Source: Brevundimonas huaxiensis
GTDB taxonomy: Bacteria; Pseudomonadota; Alphaproteobacteria; Caulobacterales; Caulobacteraceae
DNA: 64,000 nt
Assembly (NCBI RefSeq): GCF_014218725.1
Contig: NZ_JABBJE010000004.1
Coordinates: 186,001 to 250,000 of the forward strand
Direction of reading: 5' to 3'
The notes under the pieces were generated by a model. That model did not search any database, was not told the DNA's origin, and worked only from the letters and a program-made list of their open reading frames with translations. Both the position numbers and the translations under genes were made by a program. Positions 10,943-18,756 of the stretch are shown in pieces; the first letter of the stretch is position 1; each line of letters opens with the position of its first letter.

Positions 10943-10973
10943 AAAAAAAAGGGAGGGCCGAAGCCCTCCCTTT
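10943..10973 (-). terminator. Rho-independent terminator of the lysine-free surface protein gene
   Basis: The arms GGGAGGGC (10951-10958) and GCCCTCCC (10963-10970) form a perfect 8-bp stem with a CGAA loop, extended by flanking A:T pairs. Read on the minus strand it is followed by a run of eight Ts (10943-10950 as A on the plus strand). It starts about 18 nt after the stop of the minus-strand gene ending at 10992. Confidence 0.92.
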
Positions 10974-10991
10974 CCGATCAATGTGCGGTTC

Positions 10992-12482
10992 TTAAGGCAC
11001 GTTGACTGCGTTTTGGTCGTTTGCAACCGTTCCGCTTTCGAACTCGGTCACAGAACCATTCGCCAGAGTAGCGTAGCGACGAGCGGTGATCGTAGCGCTC
11101 GGAGCTTCGACCGAAATCTGGACGTCGCCGCGGCCCCACTCACCCAATGCGCTGGTCAACGCTGCAGTCGTAACCACCAGTTCGCCGTTAGCGGCGATGG
11201 ACGGCGCGATTTGCACAGGTGCCGCAGCCGGGGTGTAACCCGTAGCGGAGTTAACCGAGTTCAATACTTGCGCAAACACCGGGCCCGTAGCGCCCGAGCT
11301 GATGTTGCCCAGACGGATGACGTTATTGGTGCCCGTGCGAGCCTGAACTGCGCTCGAGTTCATCCACGGCATGACAACGTTCGTACCGTCGCGACCGATT
11401 GTTTCCAGAGCGCCGGAGACAGGGCCTTCTTGCGTGTAGTAGGTGCTGTCAAGCACGTACGAAACGGTAGCCGAGTAGGAGGAGCTGGCGATCGGACCGC
11501 CATCGGCGTTGACGCGGAAAGCCACAGAGCCAGCCGTCAGTGCCGCTTGCTGGTTGTTGATAGCTGCTTGAGTTGCGGCGGCATTGACGGTCGCAGCAAC
11601 GGCACCCAGCGTGACACCGCCGCCAGGACCGTTGAACGCATTGAAGTTGCCCGTGACGAGAACGTCCGCATCTTGAACGTCCGTAGCAGCGACCGGGGTG
11701 TTAGCCAGGTCGCGACGAGCGGTCGTATCGACGGCGATCGTGATCGTGCCGAGTTGAGCCTCGTCTGTCGACTCGGAGGGAGTGGTGTGGCCGCCAGCGC
11801 CAACGAAGAAGGTCGTATAGACCGGCGAGGTGGTGAGGGTTGCGAACGTATCGTTCAGGGCGCCGGCGCCAATGGCGCCATCGATGACGACGTTGAACGC
11901 GTTGACGCGATCAACGATCTGAAGAGCCTCTTGGTTTGCTGCAAGCGCGCCAAACGGATTGCCTGCCGGTTGCACTTGAGCGGTGTCGGGATCGATGGGG
12001 GTGCCGCTTTCGGTGCGGAGAGTGGTTCTCGCCCACACGTCTGCGCCTGCGTTGGGGGTTACAGGCAGGTCGAGATCGACACTACCGCAGCCCGCGCCAG
12101 CCGACGAAATCAGGAAGGTTGCCGAGGTCGAGCCAGCAGCGCCGCCCGAAGACAGAACGGTCGTGCAGCCGGCAGCCACTACGTTGGCCGAGGTCACGCC
12201 GGTCGCGAACGTACCACCGGCCAGGTCGATAGTGATGAGGTTGTTGCCCGACGGGAACGTCGAGGTGCCCGACAGGTCAGCAAGCAGGGCGAAGGTGCCA
12301 CCCGCGGTGCTCACAGCTTCTTCCGCCAGGCGGTATCCGGTTGCGCCGACGCCGGTGGTTCCCGCATCAATGTCCGTCGTGGATGCGGTAGCCGCACGGA
12401 AGGTCAGGGTGTGCGCGCTAGCCGCACCTGCCGTAGCCATGACGGACATAGCCGCCGCAGCCAAAAGAAGATTCTTTTTCAT
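10992..12482 (-). CDS. Secreted lysine-free Ala/Thr/Ser/Gly-rich protein, S-layer candidate
   Basis: A 496-residue exported protein. It has a Sec signal peptide of about 23 residues (MKKNLLLAAAAM... ending AASA/H). The mature part contains no lysine, only two cysteines (in AAGCTTV and GAGCGS, about 25 residues apart, likely a disulfide), and is rich in Ala, Thr, Ser, Gly and Val with an excess of Asp/Glu, the composition usual for S-layer and other abundant surface proteins. I recognise no domain. The ATG at 12482 has a GAGGGA site 8 nt upstream. It is monocistronic: own terminator, long upstream region and a candidate promoter. It stands between the T2SS locus and a glycan gene cluster. Function is inferred; a fimbrial or matrix protein is also possible. 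Confidence 0.7.
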   Translation of the reverse strand: MKKNLLLAAAAMSVMATAGAASAHTLTFRAATASTTDIDAGTTGVGATGYRLAEEAVSTAGGTFALLADLSGTSTFPSGNNLITIDLAGGTFATGVTSANVVAAGCTTVLSSGGAAGSTSATFLISSAGAGCGSVDLDLPVTPNAGADVWARTTLRTESGTPIDPDTAQVQPAGNPFGALAANQEALQIVDRVNAFNVVIDGAIGAGALNDTFATLTTSPVYTTFFVGAGGHTTPSESTDEAQLGTITIAVDTTARRDLANTPVAATDVQDADVLVTGNFNAFNGPGGGVTLGAVAATVNAAATQAAINNQQAALTAGSVAFRVNADGGPIASSSYSATVSYVLDSTYYTQEGPVSGALETIGRDGTNVVMPWMNSSAVQARTGTNNVIRLGNISSGATGPVFAQVLNSVNSATGYTPAAAPVQIAPSIAANGELVVTTAALTSALGEWGRGDVQISVEAPSATITARRYATLANGSVTEFESGTVANDQNAVNVP

Positions 12483-12592
12483 AGAGAGGGTCCCTCGAGA
12501 CAACTTAGATTTGTGGACGAGCCAACGTTTGAACGCCTTTCGGCCACAGTTCGGAACTCAAAGAGGTCAGAGGCTGCGCCCACGGCATCGAC

Positions 12593-12622
12593 CTTGTATC
12601 CTGTCGCAAACAGAAACGTCAA
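12593..12622 (-). promoter_or_regulatory. Candidate sigma-73 type promoter of the surface protein gene
   Basis: On the minus strand TTGACG (12622-12617) matches the Caulobacter housekeeping -35 consensus. An 18-nt spacer leads to TACAAG (12598-12593), a weak -10. A transcript from here would have a 5' leader of about 105 nt before the ATG at 12482. The stretch 12483-12895 (413 bp) holds no convincing gene; apart from this promoter and the Shine-Dalgarno sequence I see nothing else defined in it. Confidence 0.35.
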
Positions 12623-12895
12623 GGACGTTGACCCGCGCTCGATCAACGACGTGACGGCGGAAAAGAGCTGTCTATGCAACGATTTGATAACAATGGGCCG
12701 GCGCTGGTCAAAAGCGCAGGTAAGATAAGTGGCGCTGTGTTCAGAAAGCCACGGGTTGCGAGAAGTTCGAACGATGTTCGGTTTACTGTGGCGCAACCGA
12801 GTTCACTTTGCCTTTTTGTCCGCACATCCGTGACAGCTTGGCTATATGCCACTATGTCCGCAGTATCAGTGTGTCGAATGGCCAAGGTTTAGCGC

Positions 12896-13552
12896 ATGCC
12901 CATCAATCGCTACGTGGACGAGGACGTTACCCGTCGCCGCATCGAAACAGAGGGACATCGGAGTGTTGTGGGTGGGCTCTGGGACGTTATGGGCGCGCTC
13001 CAACGCGACTTTTTGATTTCTCGCGGCCTTCAGCCCGGGCATGATCTGCTGGATATCGGGTGCGGATCGCTTCGCGCCGGCAAGCCTCTGGTGGCCTGGT
13101 TAGAGCCGAGCCGCTATTACGGGATCGATATCTCGGCCTCTTTGATCGAGGCGGGCTATACGAACGAGATCGTCGCGGCTGGTTTTGCCGACCGACTGCC
13201 GCGGGAAAACCTGTTCGTGACGTCGGATTTTGGAATCCCATTCGACATCTGTTTCGATGCCGCGATTGCGACCTCCGTCTTCACGCACCTGACTCTGGAT
13301 TATCTGACGCGGTGTCTGGAGCGCCTGCATCCCGCTATGAAGCCTGAGGGCCGGTTTTATGCGACATTTTTTGAAGGCGAAGGCGTCAGCCTTAACCGTC
13401 CGGATGGCGTCGTCACCCACCCTGACCGTGATCCCTTCCATTTTTCGCAGGCCCAAATCCGAGCCGCCACGCCCGAGAACTGGGCGTTTGAGTGGATTGG
13501 CGATTGGGATCATCCGCGCGATCAGAAAATGGCCTGCTTCATTCGCCGGTAA
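12896..13552 (+). CDS. Class I SAM-dependent methyltransferase
   Basis: A 218-residue Rossmann-fold methyltransferase. Motif I is LLDIGCGSLRAG (about residues 51-62), followed by the acidic strand end YYGIDIS and the motif IV-like region FDAAIATSVFTHL. The ATG at 12896 is the first start after upstream stops. It reads away from the surface protein gene and converges with the GT-D gene 2 nt beyond its stop. In this setting it may methylate a sugar (O-methylation, chain capping), but nothing in the sequence fixes the substrate. Confidence 0.85.
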   Translation: MPINRYVDEDVTRRRIETEGHRSVVGGLWDVMGALQRDFLISRGLQPGHDLLDIGCGSLRAGKPLVAWLEPSRYYGIDISASLIEAGYTNEIVAAGFADRLPRENLFVTSDFGIPFDICFDAAIATSVFTHLTLDYLTRCLERLHPAMKPEGRFYATFFEGEGVSLNRPDGVVTHPDRDPFHFSQAQIRAATPENWAFEWIGDWDHPRDQKMACFIRR

Positions 13553-13554
13553 GG

Positions 13555-14520
13555 CTAGCTGTCGGCGATCTTAAAGCGATCGACGAATTCAGGGCTGTGA
13601 TAGTTTCGAACCGCCTTGCCGCGCCAGACATCGACGACGCTGCCGATATCCAGTGCGACCGCGCCTTGCAGTTGAGCGTGGCGGCACAACGCTTTGCCGA
13701 GCAATCCGGCAGCCACAAGGGTCAGGACGCCGGGCCCCACTTTCATATTTTCCAGCAAGCGGTCGTATGCGTCTGGAAACCACTTCGCGCCTTCGCCTGG
13801 GGTCGACGAGGCTTGGTTCGGAATCGTCAGCGTCCGAACTTTCTGAATACCGAATGCCTGTTGAAGCGCCGAGGACAGATCGTATGGGCCGATCAGGAGT
13901 ACCTCGTCGGCCTGCGAAGCGATGGACGCGTAGAAGTCCATCAAATAGCGGTGGATGTGGTTGCTGACAATCAGTCGTCGGCGTGGCTGCGACGCCTGAA
14001 GCGTCTTATCCACCTGAACGATCGATTCGTACGAGCCCATGTATCCTCGCACATCAGAACGGCCGTCCGGTGATTGACGTAAGGCTTCAAGTCTTCCAAC
14101 GCGGACCCAGTCTGAAACGCCGAGAATGTCAGCGTTCACCAGAGCCTCAATCATATCGAACCGCATGCGGAGAAGCTCCGCGTTTGAAAAGCCTGACGTG
14201 GCGAACATCATGTTCAGAATTTCACGCGTCGAATGATTCCTAGCGTCTCGGAAGTGGGGCTCAAACGCACCAAGAATATTCCCCTCGCCGTCGCCGATCC
14301 TGACCAAGGACAATGCAACCCTTCGCTCGAGGGCATCGATCACAAGGTCCTGAGCGAGCGAGGCCCCACTCTCAGCCAGGTCGGCGTGATGTCCGAATGC
14401 CTCAACACGCTTTAGAGCGAGAGACAGACGGTCGATCGTCGTTGAAGCCAAGTAATGACCATAGCTGTTCGCCGCCGCCTCCGCCGAAACAACCGGCTGG
14501 TCGAATGAATGTATGCGCAT
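13555..14520 (-). CDS. GT-D fold (DUF1792-like) glycosyltransferase
   Basis: A 321-residue protein with the GT-D signature SLVRIGDGEG at about residues 71-80 and the C-terminal segment LTLVAAGLLGKALCRHA...ALDIGSVVDVW, which matches the end of GT-D/DUF1792 domains. Members add a hexose to glycoprotein glycans or polysaccharide in other bacteria. The N-terminal 55 residues are outside the domain. It is encoded alone on the minus strand between the methyltransferase and the TPR-headed block. The family call is from pattern memory, so moderately sure. Confidence 0.7.
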   Translation of the reverse strand: MRIHSFDQPVVSAEAAANSYGHYLASTTIDRLSLALKRVEAFGHHADLAESGASLAQDLVIDALERRVALSLVRIGDGEGNILGAFEPHFRDARNHSTREILNMMFATSGFSNAELLRMRFDMIEALVNADILGVSDWVRVGRLEALRQSPDGRSDVRGYMGSYESIVQVDKTLQASQPRRRLIVSNHIHRYLMDFYASIASQADEVLLIGPYDLSSALQQAFGIQKVRTLTIPNQASSTPGEGAKWFPDAYDRLLENMKVGPGVLTLVAAGLLGKALCRHAQLQGAVALDIGSVVDVWRGKAVRNYHSPEFVDRFKIADS

Positions 14521-14578
14521 GATGAGACAGTTTCTCGTCGTTCAGACTATTTCCATCTTAAAATGAAGCCCGGCTGAA

Positions 14579-14809
14579 TTGGTCAGCCCCAGGCAAGATG
14601 CGAACATCGTAGTGACTGTGTCGCCTTTCGAGCGCGCTCTGCGTGCAGCTTTTGTGAAATGCAAAACGTCGCATACGATACCGATCGACTTCATTGTCGC
14701 GACGCCGTCGTGCAATCACGGGCGTCCTCATCTCTGGGAGCACGGGATCAGCCACGAAATGACGCTGACGGTTCCGCTGGTCCTGCGCTATCGCGGCCGG
14801 CCGGTTTAG
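14579..14809 (+). pseudogene. Possible remnant of a protein-coding gene
   Basis: The 296-bp gap 14521-14816 contains a frame ending at 14809 whose last 45 residues look protein-like rather than random (IPIDFIVATPS, PHLWEHGISHE, TLTVPLVLRYRG). The only start is a TTG inside a stretch without a Shine-Dalgarno site, and I recognise no family. It could be the 3' end of a gene lost when the glycan island was rearranged, or chance. No other feature is visible in the gap. Confidence 0.22.
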
Positions 14810-14816
14810 GCGCAGC

Positions 14817-15638
14817 CTATCGCAGTCGTGAGGTGTCCAGCGCTGGATGGACGTGTTGTAGGCAGATCCGGATCTGCTCCAGCACATGATCCTCTGAGCC
14901 TGCCCAGCCTTCGGTTTCCATGCGCAGCATCCGGGCCAGCGAGAACTGTTCCGCCGCCTTGCTGAACTGTTGAGCCAGTTGCAGCGCATTGGCGTATTGC
15001 AGCCGCGCTTCATAGGCCAGAGGTCCGCCATCCACCGTGACCGCCTGAAGATAGCGGCCATACAGGTCCACGGCCTCGTCGAGACGGCCCTGTTCCTTGA
15101 CCGCATGGGCCAGCACCAGCAGGTAGTTGGGCCGTCCGGCGTCAACGAGCGCTCTCAGGCCCGTCTCGGCGGCAGCCCATCGGCCTTGCGCCATGGCCGT
15201 CATGGCGTCGTCGATGCGACCCTGCCACGGGGCATCGGCCGCGCGCGTTCTGCCGATCCGCAGCGCCTCTGCGATCGCGCGGTCGTTGAGGGCGAGTTCG
15301 GCTGCGCGTTCATAATAGGCGAGGGATTCCTCCGCCTGGCCCTTGACCCAGAAGAAGTGACCGATCTGGACATTCAGATCCGCGTCGTCGGGCTTCTGCT
15401 TCAGCGCCTGGAAATAGGCGGCCTGTGCGCCCTCAAGGTCGCCGGCCTCCTTCAGCATATGACCCAGCTGCACACGCGGGCCGAAGCCGTCCTGAAGCTG
15501 AAGGGCGCGCCGGTAAAGGTCGGCGGCCCCGCGCCAGTCGTGTTGCAGCTTCGCGGCCTTGGCCGCTTGAAGGATCTGTTTTCGCGCGCTCGCCGACCGT
15601 GCCTTGCGAATGCGCTTGAACAAAGCGGCGAGCGTCAT
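14817..15638 (-). CDS. Tetratricopeptide repeat protein
   Basis: A 273-residue cytoplasmic protein, without signal peptide, built of helical TPR units (WRGAADLYRRAL, GDLEGAQAAYFQALKQKP, GQAEESLAYYERA, GRLDEAVDLYGRYL, QFSKAAEQFSLA). The N-terminus is strongly basic (RIRKARSASARKQ). It is the last gene of a four-gene ATGA-coupled operon with two glycosyltransferases and a DUF4214-like protein, so it is probably a scaffold for glycan synthesis or export. No enzymatic motif is seen. Confidence 0.85.
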   Translation of the reverse strand: MTLAALFKRIRKARSASARKQILQAAKAAKLQHDWRGAADLYRRALQLQDGFGPRVQLGHMLKEAGDLEGAQAAYFQALKQKPDDADLNVQIGHFFWVKGQAEESLAYYERAAELALNDRAIAEALRIGRTRAADAPWQGRIDDAMTAMAQGRWAAAETGLRALVDAGRPNYLLVLAHAVKEQGRLDEAVDLYGRYLQAVTVDGGPLAYEARLQYANALQLAQQFSKAAEQFSLARMLRMETEGWAGSEDHVLEQIRICLQHVHPALDTSRLR

Positions 15639-16552
15639 TCGGCGATCCAGGTCAAGCTGACTTCCTGCGGCTTGACGATCCAGGCCGCGTCATCCGCTTC
15701 GCCTTTGCGGATTGCGAAGATCAGCAGTTCGAACACTAGATGTTCCGGCAGGATCGTGAATTCGGACGCGAAACCGGCCTGGCCTGCAAAGGTCATGGAG
15801 AACAGCTTCTCCAAACCGCCGTTCACAGTGGCCTCGAAGCAGATCGCAGAGTCGGGATGCTGCTCCCAGTTCACGTTCAGCCTCCAGCGACCGGCGCGCA
15901 GCGACTTCTTGGGCCCGGCGAAAACCAGTCCTGGTTCAAGGCCCAGCCCGCCTGCCTGATAGACCGCGTTCTCGGTCAGACCGCCGTCGGCGACCATGAG
16001 GCCGCGCTCGCCCAGCGACAGCATGAGCACAAGACGTTCTCTTCGCTCGGCCGAAACGAGCGAGAAGGGCGTATCGCCCATGATCCGCGCAACGGTCGGA
16101 TTTCGGCCCTCGGCGCGCGCCATGTCGATGATCTCGCGGATCACGTCCGAGCGACTGGAACCCGAGTTCAGACGATTTCTCAGAGCCAACCGCTCATGCA
16201 TCTGCAGATCACGACCGATCAGGCGATAAGCGGCGTAGTCCACAAAGATCGTATCGTCATCCGGGGCATGACCGATCAGAACTTCTTCCGTGGCGATCTC
16301 GTCGTCGGGCCGCACGAGGGCCGTGGGAACCGTTGGCGGCGCAGCCGCAGGAACGCCGATGGCGCGCGCCTGGATCGCCGCCCAGATCTTGGACTTGTTG
16401 ACGCCCCGCATGATGGACTGGGTCAAGGCATTGGCGTCTCTGGGCGTCACAGAGGTCGCACCTAGGGTTTCGATTGCGGCGCGGACAAAGGACGCCGCGG
16501 GAAGGCTCATCAACTCGGCGGGAATGGCTGCGGGATCGCGCGGCGTCGACAT
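15635..16552 (-). CDS. Glycan-cluster protein with a DUF4214-like domain
   Basis: A 305-residue protein without signal peptide. Residues about 100-150 (VDYAAYRLIGRDLQMHERL, then LNSGSSRSDVIREII) resemble the DUF4214/phycobilisome-linker-like unit, and an earlier half-unit lies near 20-65. The C-terminal 100 residues are beta-rich (WRLNVNWEQHPDSAICFEATVNG) and unrecognised. DUF4214 units commonly occur in surface-protein and glycosyltransferase contexts. It overlaps both neighbours (TGATG and ATGA), indicating joint translation with the GT4 and TPR proteins. Function unknown. Confidence 0.6.
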   Translation of the reverse strand: MSTPRDPAAIPAELMSLPAASFVRAAIETLGATSVTPRDANALTQSIMRGVNKSKIWAAIQARAIGVPAAAPPTVPTALVRPDDEIATEEVLIGHAPDDDTIFVDYAAYRLIGRDLQMHERLALRNRLNSGSSRSDVIREIIDMARAEGRNPTVARIMGDTPFSLVSAERRERLVLMLSLGERGLMVADGGLTENAVYQAGGLGLEPGLVFAGPKKSLRAGRWRLNVNWEQHPDSAICFEATVNGGLEKLFSMTFAGQAGFASEFTILPEHLVFELLIFAIRKGEADDAAWIVKPQEVSLTWIAE

Positions 16553-18756
16553 CAAGAAATCCTCATCAAATTGGCGGCGCGTTGGCTGACGACATCCCAG
16601 CTGTGGGTCTCGGCGTAACGTCGGCGCGCCCGATCATGCAGCGTTCTGACGGCGTCATCCTGCGCCAGTCCCAGCAAGGCCTCAGCCAGCGTCTCGACAT
16701 CCAGTCTCCGCACCAGATGGCTGAAGGGCCAGAGATCGCGAAACACGCCCGAACTCGACAGCAAGGTCGGACGGTCGAGGGCGATCGCCATGCGCGCGGC
16801 GCCCGAGGCGCCTTCGGGCGAGGGACCGTAGGGGAAGGCCAACAAATCGCACGGCGCAAGCAGCTTCACGATCTCTTCGTCCGGCAGGAATTCGAAATTC
16901 GTCGACACCGAATCCTGCAGATTCATTGAACGAATGAGCGCCTCCACGCGGGTGCGAGCCACGCGGCTTTGCCGCTCCACCCTTTGAGCGTTCGCCAGCA
17001 CCAGACAAATGCGAGGATCCGAACGACGGGCCTGAGCCACGGCGCTGACGAGGAGTTCCAGGTTCTTGTGTTCGGTCAGAAATCCAAAACTGCCGACGAC
17101 GAACTTGTTCGGGTCGGTGCGATGGGGGGTCGCCAGGATCCGGACTCCATGCGGCAGAACTTCGCCGCGATAGCCGGCCCGACCCAACTCTTCGACGTCT
17201 TCGGCCGAGTGCGCAACGATGACGTCAAAGCCGCGGAGCCAATCGGCTCCTGACTGCAATGTCTCTTTGACGTTGTGCAGCGTGATTATAAGTCTTTCAC
17301 GACCTCGACGCAGCGCGGGCGTTACCCTCCGCATGTCGTCAGCCGAGAAATATCCTGGATGGTGTTGAAACCACAGGACGGGCGCCTTGGCGTCATTGCC
17401 CACCTTGTCGGCGAAACGCTGCAGCGATACGCCGTCGTAGCCCCATAGCCGTGTGACGCCCTCCTCAATCGCGCCTGGATCAGCCGGCTTGAGAGAGCGC
17501 CGGGCCCACACGTGAGCCAGTCCGCTGGACAACCGGGTTTGCCCGAACAACTGCTCCGAGTAGGTCGCCAGACCGCACTCTTCATTCCAGGTTGATACGA
17601 CTTCGAAGGAAGGCGATGGCGAAGTGACGGCCGACGGCGAACCGGCGAGCGCGGAAACCACGCGGCCGGCGACGGCATCCCAAGTCAAGGACTCAGAGGC
17701 CAGCGTCTTGGCGTTCGAAGCCAGGCGGCGGGTCGTCTCCGGGGCATCTATAGCCACCTTTAGCGCGCTCACGAAGCTCTGTCTTTCAGGCTCTTCCCAA
17801 AGGCCATAGGCCGACGCGACGTGAGACTGTGATTTTGCAGGATGGCTTTCGACCAGCAGGGCGGTCTGCTCGGTGCAAAAATCAGCCTGACCGCCGACCC
17901 TGGCCGCCACCACGGGTATGCCGAGGTGCATCGCCTCGGCCAGTGGAAGTCCGAATCCTTCACCGCGGCTTACCAAAACCACCGCCGTTGCGCTCTTGTA
18001 AAGCCGACCGATACCGGCCGCATCGAGCTTGGACTCATCTATGATGATGTGAGGCGGATATTTAAAACCCGCCCTAACATCTTCGACAATGCGACCGATC
18101 GCGTTGTGGGGGTTGGGGCTGGTCTTGATATAGAGCTCGACATCGTCACGCCCATCAAAAGCCTCGCAGTATGATGTGACCAAGGCCTCGGGCGCCTTTC
18201 GAGGCAGGCACGTCGAAATATGAAGCAGACGCTTGCGTTCGGTAGGAATGACTTGGCTACGAGCGTCGGCCAGAATTTGGTCTGCGCCGTTTCCGACCAT
18301 TGGGCAGGGGATTGTCACGCCTGATCGGCGGAGCGCCTCGGAAACATACTCGGCCGTCGTGAGAATGAAATCCAGATCCCGATTGAAGCGGGCCGCCATC
18401 AGCGCGGGAACTTCGCTTTCTTCCCATGCCCAGCACACAAGCCCGTTTCGTTTGCCGGACATGCCGTGCGTAACCGGTGGCCAGGCGTTACGCAGATGCA
18501 CGTCTACAGGTTCAGCATGCGACAAGGTCAGGCTTGCCAGACCTGCGCGATGAATTTCCCCATCGCCCTCATGTCGATCTGTGGGCAAAATCCTGACGTC
18601 CACCCCACGACGCAACAGAGCCGTGGCCAGGTTTCGGTTGACGATCGAAAGGCTGGCAAAGCCGCAAAACTGCCCTTCTATAAGGACGCGACCAATGGAA
18701 CAGGTCCGACCATGTTGCGGCCTCGCTAGCCCCTGTCGAGGCTGATCTTGCTTCAT
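16552..18756 (-). CDS. Bifunctional GT4-type glycosyltransferase (two GT-B modules)
   Basis: A 734-residue protein with two GT-B modules. The first (about 20-360) carries EGFGLPLAEAMHLGIPVVA, the E-x7-E donor-binding motif of family 4 transferases, preceded by LHISTCLPRKAPEAL. The second (about 375-734) has VVGSFGFLTEHKNLELLV and a weaker donor site (FPYGPSPEGASGAARMAIA). Two active sites could add two sugars in succession, as in other tandem GTs of polysaccharide loci. The ATG overlaps the stop of the large GT2 gene (ATGA). Confidence 0.85.
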   Translation of the reverse strand: MKQDQPRQGLARPQHGRTCSIGRVLIEGQFCGFASLSIVNRNLATALLRRGVDVRILPTDRHEGDGEIHRAGLASLTLSHAEPVDVHLRNAWPPVTHGMSGKRNGLVCWAWEESEVPALMAARFNRDLDFILTTAEYVSEALRRSGVTIPCPMVGNGADQILADARSQVIPTERKRLLHISTCLPRKAPEALVTSYCEAFDGRDDVELYIKTSPNPHNAIGRIVEDVRAGFKYPPHIIIDESKLDAAGIGRLYKSATAVVLVSRGEGFGLPLAEAMHLGIPVVAARVGGQADFCTEQTALLVESHPAKSQSHVASAYGLWEEPERQSFVSALKVAIDAPETTRRLASNAKTLASESLTWDAVAGRVVSALAGSPSAVTSPSPSFEVVSTWNEECGLATYSEQLFGQTRLSSGLAHVWARRSLKPADPGAIEEGVTRLWGYDGVSLQRFADKVGNDAKAPVLWFQHHPGYFSADDMRRVTPALRRGRERLIITLHNVKETLQSGADWLRGFDVIVAHSAEDVEELGRAGYRGEVLPHGVRILATPHRTDPNKFVVGSFGFLTEHKNLELLVSAVAQARRSDPRICLVLANAQRVERQSRVARTRVEALIRSMNLQDSVSTNFEFLPDEEIVKLLAPCDLLAFPYGPSPEGASGAARMAIALDRPTLLSSSGVFRDLWPFSHLVRRLDVETLAEALLGLAQDDAVRTLHDRARRRYAETHSWDVVSQRAANLMRIS

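Noticed and set aside
10770-12728. 652-codon plus-strand frame opposite the lysine-free protein gene
   Set aside because: Arg/Ser/Gly-rich translation without motifs; the minus strand has a signal peptide, Shine-Dalgarno and terminator in the right places.
12479-12796. Possible 105-residue gene on the minus strand in the leader of the lysine-free protein
   Set aside because: No recognisable motif, no ribosome binding site, and it overlaps the promoter and start of the real gene; likely chance.
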